Notes: generated by a model not told the origin, from the letters alone. Shown: positions 38,132-47,365, counted from the stretch's first letter. The stretch: 50,667 bases of DNA from Gammaproteobacteria bacterium (GCA_030425905.1 JAUHZT010000006.1:1-50667); one strand, 5' to 3'. Program-made: numbers and translations.

Positions 38132-39451
38132 CTACTGATGAGATTCTTGTGACAGGCGATAAATCAGAATCGCAGCACGCTTGACCGCCAATGCCATCGA
38201 ATCGAGTTCCAGGCTTTCATTTGGCGTATGCCCGCCCTCGCCCAACGCCCCGAGACCGGCCAGGGCGTCGGTGTATGGGGCCACAAATGAAATGTCGGCT
38301 GCCCCGCGCCTTGATGGATCCAGCGCCGGCATTGCTCCGCGCCCCAGAGCCTGATTCACGTCGGATAGCAACACCTGCAAGCGCCGGTTGCCGTCGGTCG
38401 GTGGCATCGAAGGATAGCGATCTTCAAACGTAATAACGGCGCTGGTATGCGGCAGGCTCTGGGCCACTATTTTCCGCATGCCCTCGCGTGCACGTTCAAG
38501 TTGCTCCGCAGAAATTGTTCGCATGCCACCACTGACGACAACCGCGCGCGGGACCACGTTGTTTTTGCCAAACGTGCTGCCGCGATTCTGCTGCACATCG
38601 AACTCCACGTCGGTACCGCCCTGAATAGTCCCGGCATTAAAAGTCAGGTGCTCTTCACCGCGAACCTGTTCATAGAAGCCGTTCAAGATGCGAGCAGCTT
38701 CGAAAATGGCACCCGCACCGACATCCTCACCGAAAATCCCGGAGGAATGCGCCTGCCTGCCGGTCACGGTCAGCGTCCAGCTCGACGAACTGCGACGCGC
38801 GATAGTTGCCCAGTCACTACCGTCATAGCTCACTGCCGCCTCGAAACCGAGTGCGATATCTGCCCACTGCCCGGCTTCGATAAGATCTTTACGTGACACA
38901 GACAGCGGCGCGCCACTTTTCTCCTCGTCACCGGTGTATGCCACCACAACGGAGAAGTCATCAAACACCCCCGCCGCTTTCAGGGCCTTCAGCGCGTACA
39001 GGATGATGACGTTACCTGACTTCATGTCGTCGACACCCGGGCCCCTGGCGATGTTGCCTTCGCGCACGAATGACTGGAAGTCGTCGTCGGCTTCAAAGAC
39101 CGTATCCAGGTGTCCGATCATCAGAATCCGGGGGCCTTTGGTGCCGTCGTGACGCGCGAACAAGTGCCCTGCTCTATTGACCTCTTCCGGCATGTCGATC
39201 CAGCGCGTCTCGAAGCCGGCCGCTTCGAACTCTCGCGCCATGACCTTACCCACCTTGCGCACACCGGCATGGTTCATCGTGCCGCTGCCGATATTCACGG
39301 TTTCTTCAAGCAGGCTGATTGCCGCTGCAAGATTCTCGTCCACCCAGGTGGCGATTTCCTGCTCTGTTGTATCGAGTTCGGCGCCAATGGACAACGGCGC
39401 ATGAAGGCAGGCAAGCAGTAGAATCAAGCCCGGAATGAAAACTGGCCTCAT
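38132..39451 (-). CDS. Secreted M20 family metallopeptidase (glutamate carboxypeptidase-like)
   Basis: A 439-residue exported metallopeptidase. Signal peptide about 1-22 (MRPVFIPGLILLLACLHAPL). Di-zinc site residues are in place: GHLDTVF (His, Asp), GVDDMKSG (bridging Asp), TGDEEKSG (catalytic Glu pair), GFEA and the late EGGHTPNE (His). A dimerisation domain lies between. It resembles carboxypeptidase G2-type enzymes that release C-terminal amino acids, often Glu. ATG 39451 follows AGGG by about eight bases. It starts ten bases after the Na+ symporter gene, so released products may be imported by that symporter. Confidence 0.88.
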   Translation of the reverse strand: MRPVFIPGLILLLACLHAPLSIGAELDTTEQEIATWVDENLAAAISLLEETVNIGSGTMNHAGVRKVGKVMAREFEAAGFETRWIDMPEEVNRAGHLFARHDGTKGPRILMIGHLDTVFEADDDFQSFVREGNIARGPGVDDMKSGNVIILYALKALKAAGVFDDFSVVVAYTGDEEKSGAPLSVSRKDLIEAGQWADIALGFEAAVSYDGSDWATIARRSSSSWTLTVTGRQAHSSGIFGEDVGAGAIFEAARILNGFYEQVRGEEHLTFNAGTIQGGTDVEFDVQQNRGSTFGKNNVVPRAVVVSGGMRTISAEQLERAREGMRKIVAQSLPHTSAVITFEDRYPSMPPTDGNRRLQVLLSDVNQALGRGAMPALDPSRRGAADISFVAPYTDALAGLGALGEGGHTPNESLELDSMALAVKRAAILIYRLSQESHQ

Positions 39452-39461
39452 AATCAGAACC

Positions 39462-41228
39462 CTAAGAAAATGAACGTGGTACGCGAATTTCCTCAACAAG
39501 CTTCTGCACACTGGCAGGCGGCGGCGCGGTCATCATGCTGACCGAAATTGCGACGACAAAGTTGATGCACATGCCAATCACGCCAATACCTTCGGGCGAG
39601 ATCCCGAACAACCAGCTGGCCGCCGTATTGTCGCCCCAGGGTGCGCCAGCCCACTTCAGGAACAAGCCTTTGAAGAACTCAATATAGCCATAAGTAAATA
39701 TAAGTCCGCTCAGCATGCCTGCGATAGCGCCCTCTTTGTTGATGCGCTTGAAGAAGATACCGAGCAGGATCGCCGGGAACAGCGATGCCGCCGCGAGGCC
39801 AAACGCAAACGCGACTACCTGCGCCACCCAGCCGGGCGGATCGAACCCCAGGTAGCCCGCCACCAGAATCGCAAAAGCCGCCGCAATTCGCCCAACCATG
39901 AGCTCACGCCTGTCGCTGATATTCGGTGCAAATATACCTTTGACCAGATCGTGTGAGACGGCCGCCGAAATGACGAGCAACAATCCTGCCGCCGTCGATA
40001 GTGCTGCCGCAATACCACCAGCAGCCACCAGCGCGATCACCCAGTTAGGCAAGCCTGCAATTTCCGGATTCGCAAGAACCATGATGTCGCGGTCCACCGC
40101 AAGCTCGTTGCCCTTCCAGCCGTATGCCTCTGCCTGTTGCGCAAACTGTGGATTCTCGTCGTTGTAATACTGCACGCGCCCGTCGCCATTCTTATCGGTA
40201 AAACTGACCAGACCGGTTGTCTGCCAGGTGTCGAACCAGCCGGGGCGATCTGCGAATACAAGATTGCCGTCGCTGGCGCCCACCTCACCGGTTTGCACGG
40301 TATTAATAAGATTCAGCCGCGCCATGGCGCCAACCGCGGGCGCTGTAGTGTACAGAATCGCAATGAATAAGAGCGCATAACCCGCTGAAAGTCTTGCGTC
40401 TTTTACCTTCGGAACAGTGAAGAAGCGGACAATTACATGTGGCAAGCCGGCGGTCCCCACCATAAGCGCCAGCGTGATGCAAAACACGTCTATCGTGCTC
40501 TTGGTCCCGGCGGTGTATTGATTGCAACCGAGCGACGTGACGATATCGTCCAGTTTGTCGAGCAGGCTTTGCCCGCTGCCATCGGCCAACTCCGCACCGA
40601 ATGCCAGTTGCGGGATTGCACTGCCGCTGACTTGGATCGCAATAAAAATGGCGGGCACCGTGTACGCAAAAATCAGCACGCAGTATTGTGCGACCTGTGT
40701 GTAGGTAACCCCCTTCATCCCACCGAGCACGGCGTAGATAAACACGACCGCCATACCGATGAGCAGCCCATAGGTGACCTCAACTTCCAGAAAGCGCGAA
40801 AACACAATGCCGACGCCGCGCATCTGACCCGCGACGTAGGTAAAGGAAATAAATATCAGGCAGATCACCGCGACGATGCGCGCGGTCTTGGAGTAATAAC
40901 GCTCAGCGATGAATTCCGGCACCGTGAATTTGCCGAACTTACGCAGGTAAGGGGCCAGCAACAAAGCCAGCAGGACATAGCCGCCGGTCCAACCCATCAG
41001 GTAGACAGATCCGTCGTAGCCCATGAAGGCAATAATGCCGGCCATCGAAATGAAGGAAGCAGCGCTCATCCAGTCGGCGGCGGTCGCCATACCATTGGCG
41101 AGCGGCGAAACGCCTTTCCCGGCAATGTAGAAATCGCCGGTGCTGCGCGCGCGCGACCAGATTGCGATAACGATATACAGACCGAAGCTCGCGCCGACGA
41201 CCAGGTAGGTCAGCACCTGCAAACTCAT
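39462..41228 (-). CDS. Na+/solute symporter, large subunit type (VC_2705-like)
   Basis: A 588-residue SSS-family inner-membrane symporter with about 13 helices. The N-terminal half shows the family motif SRARSTGDFYIAGK and GMATAADWMSAASFISMAG, and the later AALSTAAGLLLVISAAVSHDL is the conserved sodium-site helix region. A hydrophilic insert of roughly 100 residues holds an EF-hand-like loop D345-K-N347-G-D349-G-R. Such proteins occur with a DUF4212 partner and are related to acetate permease ActP, so the substrate is probably a small carboxylate or amino acid. ATG 41228 lies three bases after the DUF4212 stop. Confidence 0.9.
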   Translation of the reverse strand: MSLQVLTYLVVGASFGLYIVIAIWSRARSTGDFYIAGKGVSPLANGMATAADWMSAASFISMAGIIAFMGYDGSVYLMGWTGGYVLLALLLAPYLRKFGKFTVPEFIAERYYSKTARIVAVICLIFISFTYVAGQMRGVGIVFSRFLEVEVTYGLLIGMAVVFIYAVLGGMKGVTYTQVAQYCVLIFAYTVPAIFIAIQVSGSAIPQLAFGAELADGSGQSLLDKLDDIVTSLGCNQYTAGTKSTIDVFCITLALMVGTAGLPHVIVRFFTVPKVKDARLSAGYALLFIAILYTTAPAVGAMARLNLINTVQTGEVGASDGNLVFADRPGWFDTWQTTGLVSFTDKNGDGRVQYYNDENPQFAQQAEAYGWKGNELAVDRDIMVLANPEIAGLPNWVIALVAAGGIAAALSTAAGLLLVISAAVSHDLVKGIFAPNISDRRELMVGRIAAAFAILVAGYLGFDPPGWVAQVVAFAFGLAAASLFPAILLGIFFKRINKEGAIAGMLSGLIFTYGYIEFFKGLFLKWAGAPWGDNTAASWLFGISPEGIGVIGMCINFVVAISVSMMTAPPPASVQKLVEEIRVPRSFS

Positions 41229-41231
41229 GGA

Positions 41232-41501
41232 TTAACCTTCATCGACGTCGAACTTTCGATCCAGACGATTCATGCGCCAGGCGTAGAAAAAAATCAGGAC
41301 GACGAAGACGTAGATCGAACCTTGCTGTGCAAACCAGAAGCCGAGTTTGAAGCCGCCGATGCGGATAGTGTTCAGTTCATCGACCAGCAGGACGCCGAAT
41401 CCGAAAGAACAGAGAAACCAGATTGCGAGACAAGCCCCGACGAGACGCAGATTGGCGCGCCAATATGCTGCGCGACCCGCATTCGCCGAACCTGTTTGCA
41501 T
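41232..41501 (-). CDS. DUF4212 small subunit of Na+/solute symporter
   Basis: An 89-residue protein with two hydrophobic segments: RAAYWRANLRLVGACLAIWFLCSFGFGVLL, and FWFAQQGSIYVFVVLIFFYAWRMNRLD. This is the small partner (DUF4212) routinely found before the large SSS symporter. ATG 41501 has GGGGAGA a few bases upstream. The gene ends three bases before the large subunit, so the two are co-translated. Upstream, on the same strand, is a strong hairpin with a U tract at 41555-41586. Confidence 0.9.
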   Translation of the reverse strand: MQTGSANAGRAAYWRANLRLVGACLAIWFLCSFGFGVLLVDELNTIRIGGFKLGFWFAQQGSIYVFVVLIFFYAWRMNRLDRKFDVDEG

Positions 41502-41554
41502 GCGTCTCCCCGCCTTCCCTGTGCCCCGAGGTCGCCAATGTAGCAAAGCGTGGG

Positions 41555-41586
41555 CAAAAAGAAAGGCGGTTCCTTTCGGAACCGCC
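41555..41586 (-). terminator. Minus-strand rho-independent terminator/attenuator upstream of the symporter operon
   Basis: GGCGGTTCC (41565-41573), a four-base loop and GGAACCGCC (41578-41586) form a perfect 9-bp stem. On the minus strand it is followed by TTTCTTTTT. It lies about 54 bases before the DUF4212 start, so it would end a transcript coming from the right. No minus-strand gene is evident upstream, hence a leader attenuator or a small RNA end is likely. Confidence 0.75.
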
Positions 41587-42025
41587 CCGCTACCATCGTA
41601 ATGTACGTGGTACCTGGCCCCCTGAATCCCCCGCCAAGTCGTACCTGAAGGCGTCTTTCGTTCGCTGCATCACCCGGTAATTTCAACTTTGTTGCTGAAA
41701 GGCGACGCGTCGACGAATCCGAAGTTCGCAGAAACACCGCTTCATGTCAATCCCTTAGACGGTATCCGGTGCACATTGGGACTCATACGGTCATTTTGTT
41801 CCAAAAAAACAACACTTGCCAGCCATTGCCCGGCAATCCTGTCAAGCACGCGCGCAAACGGTCGATTCACCGCAGTAGCGGCCGTGCGGCGAGACCACGC
41901 CTCCCCGGCGATACCGCCAAGCCTGCGACGCACGGCTGCCCGCACGGGCATTAAACGGGGCATCAACGCTTTCGCAATACTCGCTACAATACGCTTCGGA
42001 CACCTCTTACAGTCGGGTAATCAAA
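41587..42025. other. Gene-free intergenic region
   Basis: About 440 bases between the hairpin at 41555-41586 and the amidohydrolase start. Open frames here are short, lack ribosome sites and have no recognisable similarity. A TTGACA is present on the minus strand (41750-41745) but I find no matching -10 box. The region could hold a leader RNA or a small RNA ending at the hairpin; I recognise no known riboswitch class in it. Confidence 0.6.
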
Positions 42026-43687
42026 TTGAAGCTTTCCAGACAAGCAATGCTGTGTGCCATGCTGCTCACAACACTTTCCGGTGCAGCAATGGCCGAGACC
42101 ATGGTGCATAACGTCAGTGCCTACACCTCAAGTGATGAGGGCATCAAGACTTTCTCGGTACTGGTGTTTGACGATACGGGTAAGATTCTTGCAACCGGCA
42201 ACGAACAACTGCTGGCACAATTCCCGCAAGCGACACGCATCGACGGCATGGGCCGTTACCTGCTGCCGGGCCTTGTTGACGCGCATGCGCACCTGTCGGG
42301 CCAGGGCTTTCTAGCGGTCCGACTGGACCTCACCGGCAGCCCAAGCCTTGCAGACGCCGCTGCCAAGATTGCCGCCTATGGCAAAGCAAACCCGAGCGCA
42401 CGGTTCATCCTGGGACGCGGTTGGAACCAGGTGCTATGGGATGGCAAGGCATTTCCGACGGCTGCCGATATCGATGCCGTTATCAAGGACCGCCCGGTCT
42501 GGTTGCGACGCATCGACGGTCACGCCGGATGGGCAAACTCTAAAATGCTGGAAATCGCAGGCATCACCGACGATACCCCGGATCCGGTTGGTGGCAAGAT
42601 CCTGCGCGACAGCAACGGCAAGGCAACCGGTGTGCTTATCGATCTCGCGATGGACCAGGTTGAGAAGCACATCCCGGAACCTGACAAGAACGAGATCAAG
42701 CAGGCCTACCTGAAGGCCATCGAGTCCCTGGTTGCCCTTGGCATGACCGGTATGCATGACGCCGGCGTCAGCACTACGGACGCCGAGGTGCTGATTGCCA
42801 TGGCCGACAACAACGAACTCAACATGCGCGTGTACGCGATGATCAGCGGCGCAGGAGAACACCTGGATGCGATCGGCAAGCCTATCAAGGCTTACGGCCG
42901 GGAACGGCTCGACATCCAGGCCGTGAAACTGTATTCGGACGGCGCCCTGGGCAGCCGCGGCGCTGCGATGATTGAACCGTATTCGGACGACGCCGAGAAT
43001 CGCGGCCTCGCCTTCATGACCCAGGCTGAGCTGACCAGCTACGTCAGAAAAGCGAACGGCATGGGCTTTCAGGTGGGAATCCATGCGATCGGTGACCTGG
43101 GCAATCGAATGTCACTGAACGCATTCGACACGGTGCAAGGCGGAAAACCATCGCCGTTGCGCAACCGTATCGAACATTCCCAGATTATCGCGCTTGAAGA
43201 CATCCCGCGTTTTGCCGAACTGGGTGTTATCGCTTCAGTGCAGCCCATTCACGCGACGAGTGACAAGAATATGGCCGAAGACCGCATCGGCCCGGATCGC
43301 ATCCGGGGTGGCTACGCGTGGCGCCGCCTGCTCGACTCGGGTGCGGTACTGGCCAGCGGTTCGGATTTCCCGGTTGAGCTGCCGAACCCCTTCTGGGGCC
43401 TCTATGCTGCCGTCACTCGTAAAGACCGCGACGGCGAGCCTGCCGATGGCTGGTATGCGGACCAGGCACTCACTCGCGCAGAAGCACTGCACTCTTTCAC
43501 GCTGGGAGCCGCCTACGCCGCACACCAGGAGGATCGCCTGGGAAGTCTTGAGCCGGGCAAGTGGGCCGACTTCATTCTTATCGACCGTGACTATTTCACA
43601 ATCCCCGAAAGCGAGATCGACGATATCAGGGTACTGGGTACGTGGGTCGGTGGCGAGCAGGTATTCGATGCCAGCGCGGTGCATTAG
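42026..43687 (+). CDS. Secreted amidohydrolase (family 3, YtcJ-like)
   Basis: A 553-residue exported metal-dependent hydrolase. Signal peptide MKLSRQAMLCAMLLTTLSGAAMA. The amidohydrolase barrel has the metal motif LVDAHAHLSG, a Lys/Ser region QAVKLYSDGALGSRGA, HAIGDLGNR, RIEHSQ and a late SGSDFPVE (metal Asp). The long insert VWLRRIDGHAGWANSKM is typical of YtcJ-type proteins, whose natural substrates are generally unknown. The start is a TTG at 42026 (weak GGGT site); ATG 42047 would shorten the n-region of the signal peptide. gloB follows two bases after its stop. Confidence 0.87.
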   Translation: MKLSRQAMLCAMLLTTLSGAAMAETMVHNVSAYTSSDEGIKTFSVLVFDDTGKILATGNEQLLAQFPQATRIDGMGRYLLPGLVDAHAHLSGQGFLAVRLDLTGSPSLADAAAKIAAYGKANPSARFILGRGWNQVLWDGKAFPTAADIDAVIKDRPVWLRRIDGHAGWANSKMLEIAGITDDTPDPVGGKILRDSNGKATGVLIDLAMDQVEKHIPEPDKNEIKQAYLKAIESLVALGMTGMHDAGVSTTDAEVLIAMADNNELNMRVYAMISGAGEHLDAIGKPIKAYGRERLDIQAVKLYSDGALGSRGAAMIEPYSDDAENRGLAFMTQAELTSYVRKANGMGFQVGIHAIGDLGNRMSLNAFDTVQGGKPSPLRNRIEHSQIIALEDIPRFAELGVIASVQPIHATSDKNMAEDRIGPDRIRGGYAWRRLLDSGAVLASGSDFPVELPNPFWGLYAAVTRKDRDGEPADGWYADQALTRAEALHSFTLGAAYAAHQEDRLGSLEPGKWADFILIDRDYFTIPESEIDDIRVLGTWVGGEQVFDASAVH

Positions 43688-43689
43688 AC

Positions 43690-44481
43690 ATGCTTGTTGA
43701 ACAGATCTGGACTGGCAATTCGCTACGCAACTTCAATTACCTGGTTGCCTGCCCTGATACAGGCGAGGCGCTGGTCGTCGACCCGCTTGATGTCGAGCAA
43801 TGCCTGGCCGTCGCGCGCGAGCGCGGCTGGACGATTAAACAGATAGTTAATACGCATGAACACGGCGACCACACGGGTGGCAACAAGGGCATAGTCAAGG
43901 CGACCGGCGCCACTGTCATCGCGCATCGCAATGCCGTGACACGCATACCCGGCGTCAACCGCGGCGTCGGGGCCGGCGATCTCATCCAGGTAGGAGCGAC
44001 CGTTGTACTCGAATGTCTCGACACACCCGGACATACAATGAGTCACATCTGCCTGAAGTCAAAGACTGAACCACCGGCACTCTTCAGTGGCGACACGCTG
44101 TTCAACGCCGGCGTCGGCAACTGCCACAATGGTGGTCACCCCGAAGAACTCTACGAAACTTTCGCCACGCAGATTTATTCATTGCCGGACAACACGCTGA
44201 TCTACCCCGGCCACGACTACCTGGTGAATAACCTCGAATTCACTTTGGCCCGCGAGCCCGACAACGAAGCGGCGCGTCGCTTGCTCGAAGAAGTGCAAGA
44301 CCAGGACCCGAACGACGCATTGATTACAACGATCGGACAAGAGCGTGAGATCAACACGTTCTTTCGCCTAGACAACCCCACCGTCATCAAGCACCTGCAG
44401 AAAGACTTTGCAGACATCGGTGAACAACCCGAAGCGCGCAGCGTATTTTTGAAACTGCGCGAACTGCGTAACCGTTGGTAA
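43690..44481 (+). CDS. gloB: Hydroxyacylglutathione hydrolase (glyoxalase II)
   Basis: A 263-residue metallo-beta-lactamase-fold enzyme with the di-metal motif THEHGDHTGG, then TPGHTMSH, SGDTLFNAGVG and YPGHDYL, and a C-terminal HAGH-type region (NTFFRLDNPTVIKHL) that binds glutathione thioester. It hydrolyses S-lactoylglutathione in methylglyoxal detoxification. ATG 43690 is two bases after the amidohydrolase stop with no strong ribosome site, suggesting coupling. An upstream in-frame start at 43642 inside the previous gene is unlikely. Confidence 0.9.
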   Translation: MLVEQIWTGNSLRNFNYLVACPDTGEALVVDPLDVEQCLAVARERGWTIKQIVNTHEHGDHTGGNKGIVKATGATVIAHRNAVTRIPGVNRGVGAGDLIQVGATVVLECLDTPGHTMSHICLKSKTEPPALFSGDTLFNAGVGNCHNGGHPEELYETFATQIYSLPDNTLIYPGHDYLVNNLEFTLAREPDNEAARRLLEEVQDQDPNDALITTIGQEREINTFFRLDNPTVIKHLQKDFADIGEQPEARSVFLKLRELRNRW

Positions 44482-44486
44482 GCAAA

Positions 44487-44514
44487 CACCAGGTCCCCGT
44501 TACAGGACCTGGTG
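44487..44514. terminator. Hairpin terminator between gloB and the S9 peptidase gene
   Basis: CACCAGGTCC (44487-44496) pairs exactly with GGACCTGGTG (44505-44514), an eight-base loop between, followed on the plus strand by CAGCTTTT. It separates the convergent gloB and S9 peptidase genes. Confidence 0.8.
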
Positions 44515-44531
44515 CAGCTTTTGCTATCGAG

Positions 44532-46562
44532 TTAGTCGACGTCCCGGTAACGCTCAAACCACGCAATGATGTTGGCGGCTTTCGCAATCAAATGCGACGG
44601 ACGTGCGATCAGCGTATGCGAGCGCTCCGGCACGCGAACCAGCGCCGTATCGACCCCGCGCAACTTGAGCGCCTGGTAGAGCTGCTCCGACTCGGAGATT
44701 GGCGTCCGAAAATCCTGCTCGCCGGTCAGCAACATGGTTGGCGTTGTTACGTTACCAACCAGCGACAAAGGTGAACGATCCCAGTAAGCCATCGGATCGT
44801 CCCACGGCATTGCGCCGAACCAGTATTTTACAAAGAAAGGGGTGCCATCTGAGGTAAACACAAAACTCAGCCAGTTGATCACCGGTTTGGCTACGACAGC
44901 AGCCGCAAACCGGTCCGTCTTGCCCACGATCCAGGCCGTCAACACACCGCCGCCAGAGCCGCCGGTCACAAACAGTTGCTGCTCATCGATATAACCGCGA
45001 TCAATTACAGCATCGACACCAGACATCAGGTCATCGTAGTCCTGGCTCGGATAGTTGTGGTGAATCTCGTTTGCAAACTCGGCGCCATAGCTCGTCGAGC
45101 CGCGCGGGTTGGTATACAACACAACGTAACCCGCCGAGGCAAAAAGCTGGATCTCCGGTGAGAAGTGCGGCCCGTACGCTGCAAAGGGACCGCCATGAAT
45201 TTCAAGAATCAATGGATATTTCTTATTCGCGTCAAAGTCCGGCGGCTTGACGATCCAGCCTTGAATCTCGTGATCACCCACTGAGCTTTGCCAATTAATC
45301 TCTTCAACCGTGGCCGCATCGCGTCTGGCAAACAGGTCGTCGTTCAAGTGAGTTAGCTGTTGGGATTTCCCGTTGCGACTCAGAACCGCAACTTCGGAAG
45401 GACGCAACGCACTACCCCGCGTGTACGCAAGCGTGCCATTGTCGGAAACCGAGAAAGACCCACTGGTATACGGACGACCGGCATTTGCACTGCCAAGATC
45501 ATCCACCAGGTTGCTCAACTTGCCATTTAGATCGAGGCGCGCGATTCTCCTTTGGCCCCGGTCATCGTATTGCACGTACAGCCGATTCGAAGATCCTGCC
45601 CACGCGACCGCACCGATCGAGCGATCCAGATCACCGGTTAGTGCACGGCTTTCGCCACTACTCACATCGAGCAGATACACCCCGACGTTGTGATAGCCGA
45701 GCTGCTTGTCGTCGTAGCCAAGGTAGACGATTGACTTACCGTCCGGTGAAAACCTCGGCGCAAAGTCAGGACCGTCACGATCAGTCAGCGGCGAGAGCTT
45801 GCCGCTACTTACCTCCACCGACCATATCTCTGATTCGGCCGGGTCTTCGATAGGATTATCGATTCGGCTCGCGGAAAACACTATCGACTTGCCGTCAGGT
45901 GACCAACTCAGCGCTCCACCATGATCGTAATCGCCAGACGTCAACTGCCGAGGGCTACCACCGTCAGCCGGAATAACAAACACGTGCGAATAGCCTGTCT
46001 TGAGATATCCCGCCCCGTCAGCGCGATACGGTAGCTGGTCAATAACCTTTACCGGTGCGGCCCATTTCGCGCCCTCCGGTTTTGCGGGCGGCTTGGCAAG
46101 CTTCACACCGTCTGCAGGAACGAACATTGTAAACGCGATACTTTTGCCATCGGGCGACCAGGCTAGCGATGACGGGCTTTCCGGCAAGTTGCTAAGCAAC
46201 GCTGTTTGCCCACTGTCCATCCAGCGCATATGCAATTCCGCGCCACGTTTGTCGGCGTTACTGACAAACAAAAGGCGATCACCTGATGGCGACCAACGCG
46301 GACTGGAGAAACTCTCAGTACCGGAAAGGAGTGGGCGGTGCTGACTGCCATCTGCGCTAACAACCCAGACATTGGTCAGCATGCGGTCGGTCATGATGTC
46401 CATGCTTTGCCGGAGGTAGGCAATACTATTGCCGTCCGGTGCAATCTGCGGATCAATGGCGTATTCAAGATCGAACACGTCGAGCTCGGTAAAATGCCGG
46501 TCGCCAGCCACCGCAAACACCGCATTGCTGCACAGCAGCAACATTAAAATGAATCTAGGCAT
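44532..46562 (-). CDS. Secreted S9 family peptidase (prolyl oligopeptidase / acylaminoacyl-peptidase type)
   Basis: A 676-residue exported peptidase. Signal peptide about 1-19 (MPRFILMLLLCSNAVFAVA). An N-terminal beta-propeller is made of WSPDGKSI-type repeats (about residues 35-400); the C-terminal alpha/beta hydrolase domain carries the nucleophile in TGGSGGGVLTA, the acid in TGEQDFRTP and the catalytic His in ERSHTL. It should cleave short peptides in the periplasm. ATG 46562 has AGGGGA six bases upstream. It lies 41 bases after the kinase-like gene of the thiamine operon and may be transcribed with it, although its function does not obviously fit. Confidence 0.92.
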   Translation of the reverse strand: MPRFILMLLLCSNAVFAVAGDRHFTELDVFDLEYAIDPQIAPDGNSIAYLRQSMDIMTDRMLTNVWVVSADGSQHRPLLSGTESFSSPRWSPSGDRLLFVSNADKRGAELHMRWMDSGQTALLSNLPESPSSLAWSPDGKSIAFTMFVPADGVKLAKPPAKPEGAKWAAPVKVIDQLPYRADGAGYLKTGYSHVFVIPADGGSPRQLTSGDYDHGGALSWSPDGKSIVFSASRIDNPIEDPAESEIWSVEVSSGKLSPLTDRDGPDFAPRFSPDGKSIVYLGYDDKQLGYHNVGVYLLDVSSGESRALTGDLDRSIGAVAWAGSSNRLYVQYDDRGQRRIARLDLNGKLSNLVDDLGSANAGRPYTSGSFSVSDNGTLAYTRGSALRPSEVAVLSRNGKSQQLTHLNDDLFARRDAATVEEINWQSSVGDHEIQGWIVKPPDFDANKKYPLILEIHGGPFAAYGPHFSPEIQLFASAGYVVLYTNPRGSTSYGAEFANEIHHNYPSQDYDDLMSGVDAVIDRGYIDEQQLFVTGGSGGGVLTAWIVGKTDRFAAAVVAKPVINWLSFVFTSDGTPFFVKYWFGAMPWDDPMAYWDRSPLSLVGNVTTPTMLLTGEQDFRTPISESEQLYQALKLRGVDTALVRVPERSHTLIARPSHLIAKAANIIAWFERYRDVD

Positions 46563-46603
46563 CGAATTCCCCTAACATAGTGCGTTTCCGCCAGTGGGGA
46601 TGA

Positions 46604-47365
46604 TTATGAGCGCGATGCTTCCCAGAGCCAAGCCAGCGCATCATAGAGTTCCTGCTGTCGCTCAAGCTGACTGCGCCAGCGGGCGCCAGCGCCGTCAAAA
46701 TAGGCATCCAGAAAATAGTCTGCCAGCGCCGGTTCCAGCCGGTGATGCGCGACCACTGTTGCCAGGTCGAAGAACGGGTCGTTATCGCAGGCGTATTCCC
46801 AATCAAGAAAACGGATCTCGCTACTACCCACAATATTTGCGACAACGAGATCATTGTGACAACAGCAGACATTCGGTGGCGCACGAAAGCGGCGGATCGT
46901 TTCGAGACATTGCCTGGCCATGATCGGATCGGACTCGCGATTGTGCAGCTCGCGCACGTAAATGCGTGCAGCCTCCAATGCGTTAAATGTGCGGCCGGTT
47001 AACGGCAGAGCATGGACACGCTTGAGTGTCTGCGCGAGATTCGCAAGATTTTCTTTTTGCAGCAGATCGTCGCTGGTCCAGACTGATGCCTCGACATACT
47101 CTGTGAGTATCAGCTGCTCGCTCGCAAACAGAACTTCTCCGGCAAGCCCTGCAGCATGCGCAGCACGCTGCACTCGCGCCTCTTGCTCGCGCGTATTCAG
47201 CGGCACATCGCGCGGCGACTTGTCCATCTTCAAGACCGCCTTGTTGTCATCCTTCTGCAACAAGTAGGAACTGTTCGACAACCCGCCTTCCAGCTCCTCG
47301 ACACTGGCGCCCTCCCAACCCGGCAAGCCTTGCAATGCATCTGCGATGGATAAGGACCCGCTCAT
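46604..47365 (-). CDS. Choline/thiamine kinase-like phosphotransferase
   Basis: A 253-residue cytosolic enzyme of the aminoglycoside phosphotransferase/choline kinase fold: ATP-binding region with ELEGGLSNSSYLL and AVLKMDK, catalytic loop CHNDLVVANIV (H-x-D-x-x-x-x-N) and metal site FLDWEYACDNDPFFDLA. In this TPP-controlled operon it is most likely a thiamine kinase (ThiK-like) that traps imported thiamine as thiamine phosphate. That role is inferred from context; choline kinase activity cannot be excluded from sequence. ATG 47365 overlaps the pnuT stop by four bases (ATGA). Confidence 0.85.
   Translation of the reverse strand: MSGSLSIADALQGLPGWEGASVEELEGGLSNSSYLLQKDDNKAVLKMDKSPRDVPLNTREQEARVQRAAHAAGLAGEVLFASEQLILTEYVEASVWTSDDLLQKENLANLAQTLKRVHALPLTGRTFNALEAARIYVRELHNRESDPIMARQCLETIRRFRAPPNVCCCHNDLVVANIVGSSEIRFLDWEYACDNDPFFDLATVVAHHRLEPALADYFLDAYFDGAGARWRSQLERQQELYDALAWLWEASRS

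Noticed and set aside
40437-41543. Plus-strand 368-codon open frame opposite the symporter genes
   Set aside because: Composition is His/Arg/Gln-rich as expected for an antisense shadow of membrane helices; no similarity or start signal.
41587-41760. Glycine, c-di-GMP or preQ1 riboswitch upstream of the symporter genes
   Set aside because: The conserved segments of these classes could not be found in order; only the terminator hairpin is supported.
41742-41966. Short minus-strand open frame of 74 codons in the symporter/amidohydrolase spacer
   Set aside because: No ribosome site, no recognisable pattern, low-complexity Arg/Ala content.
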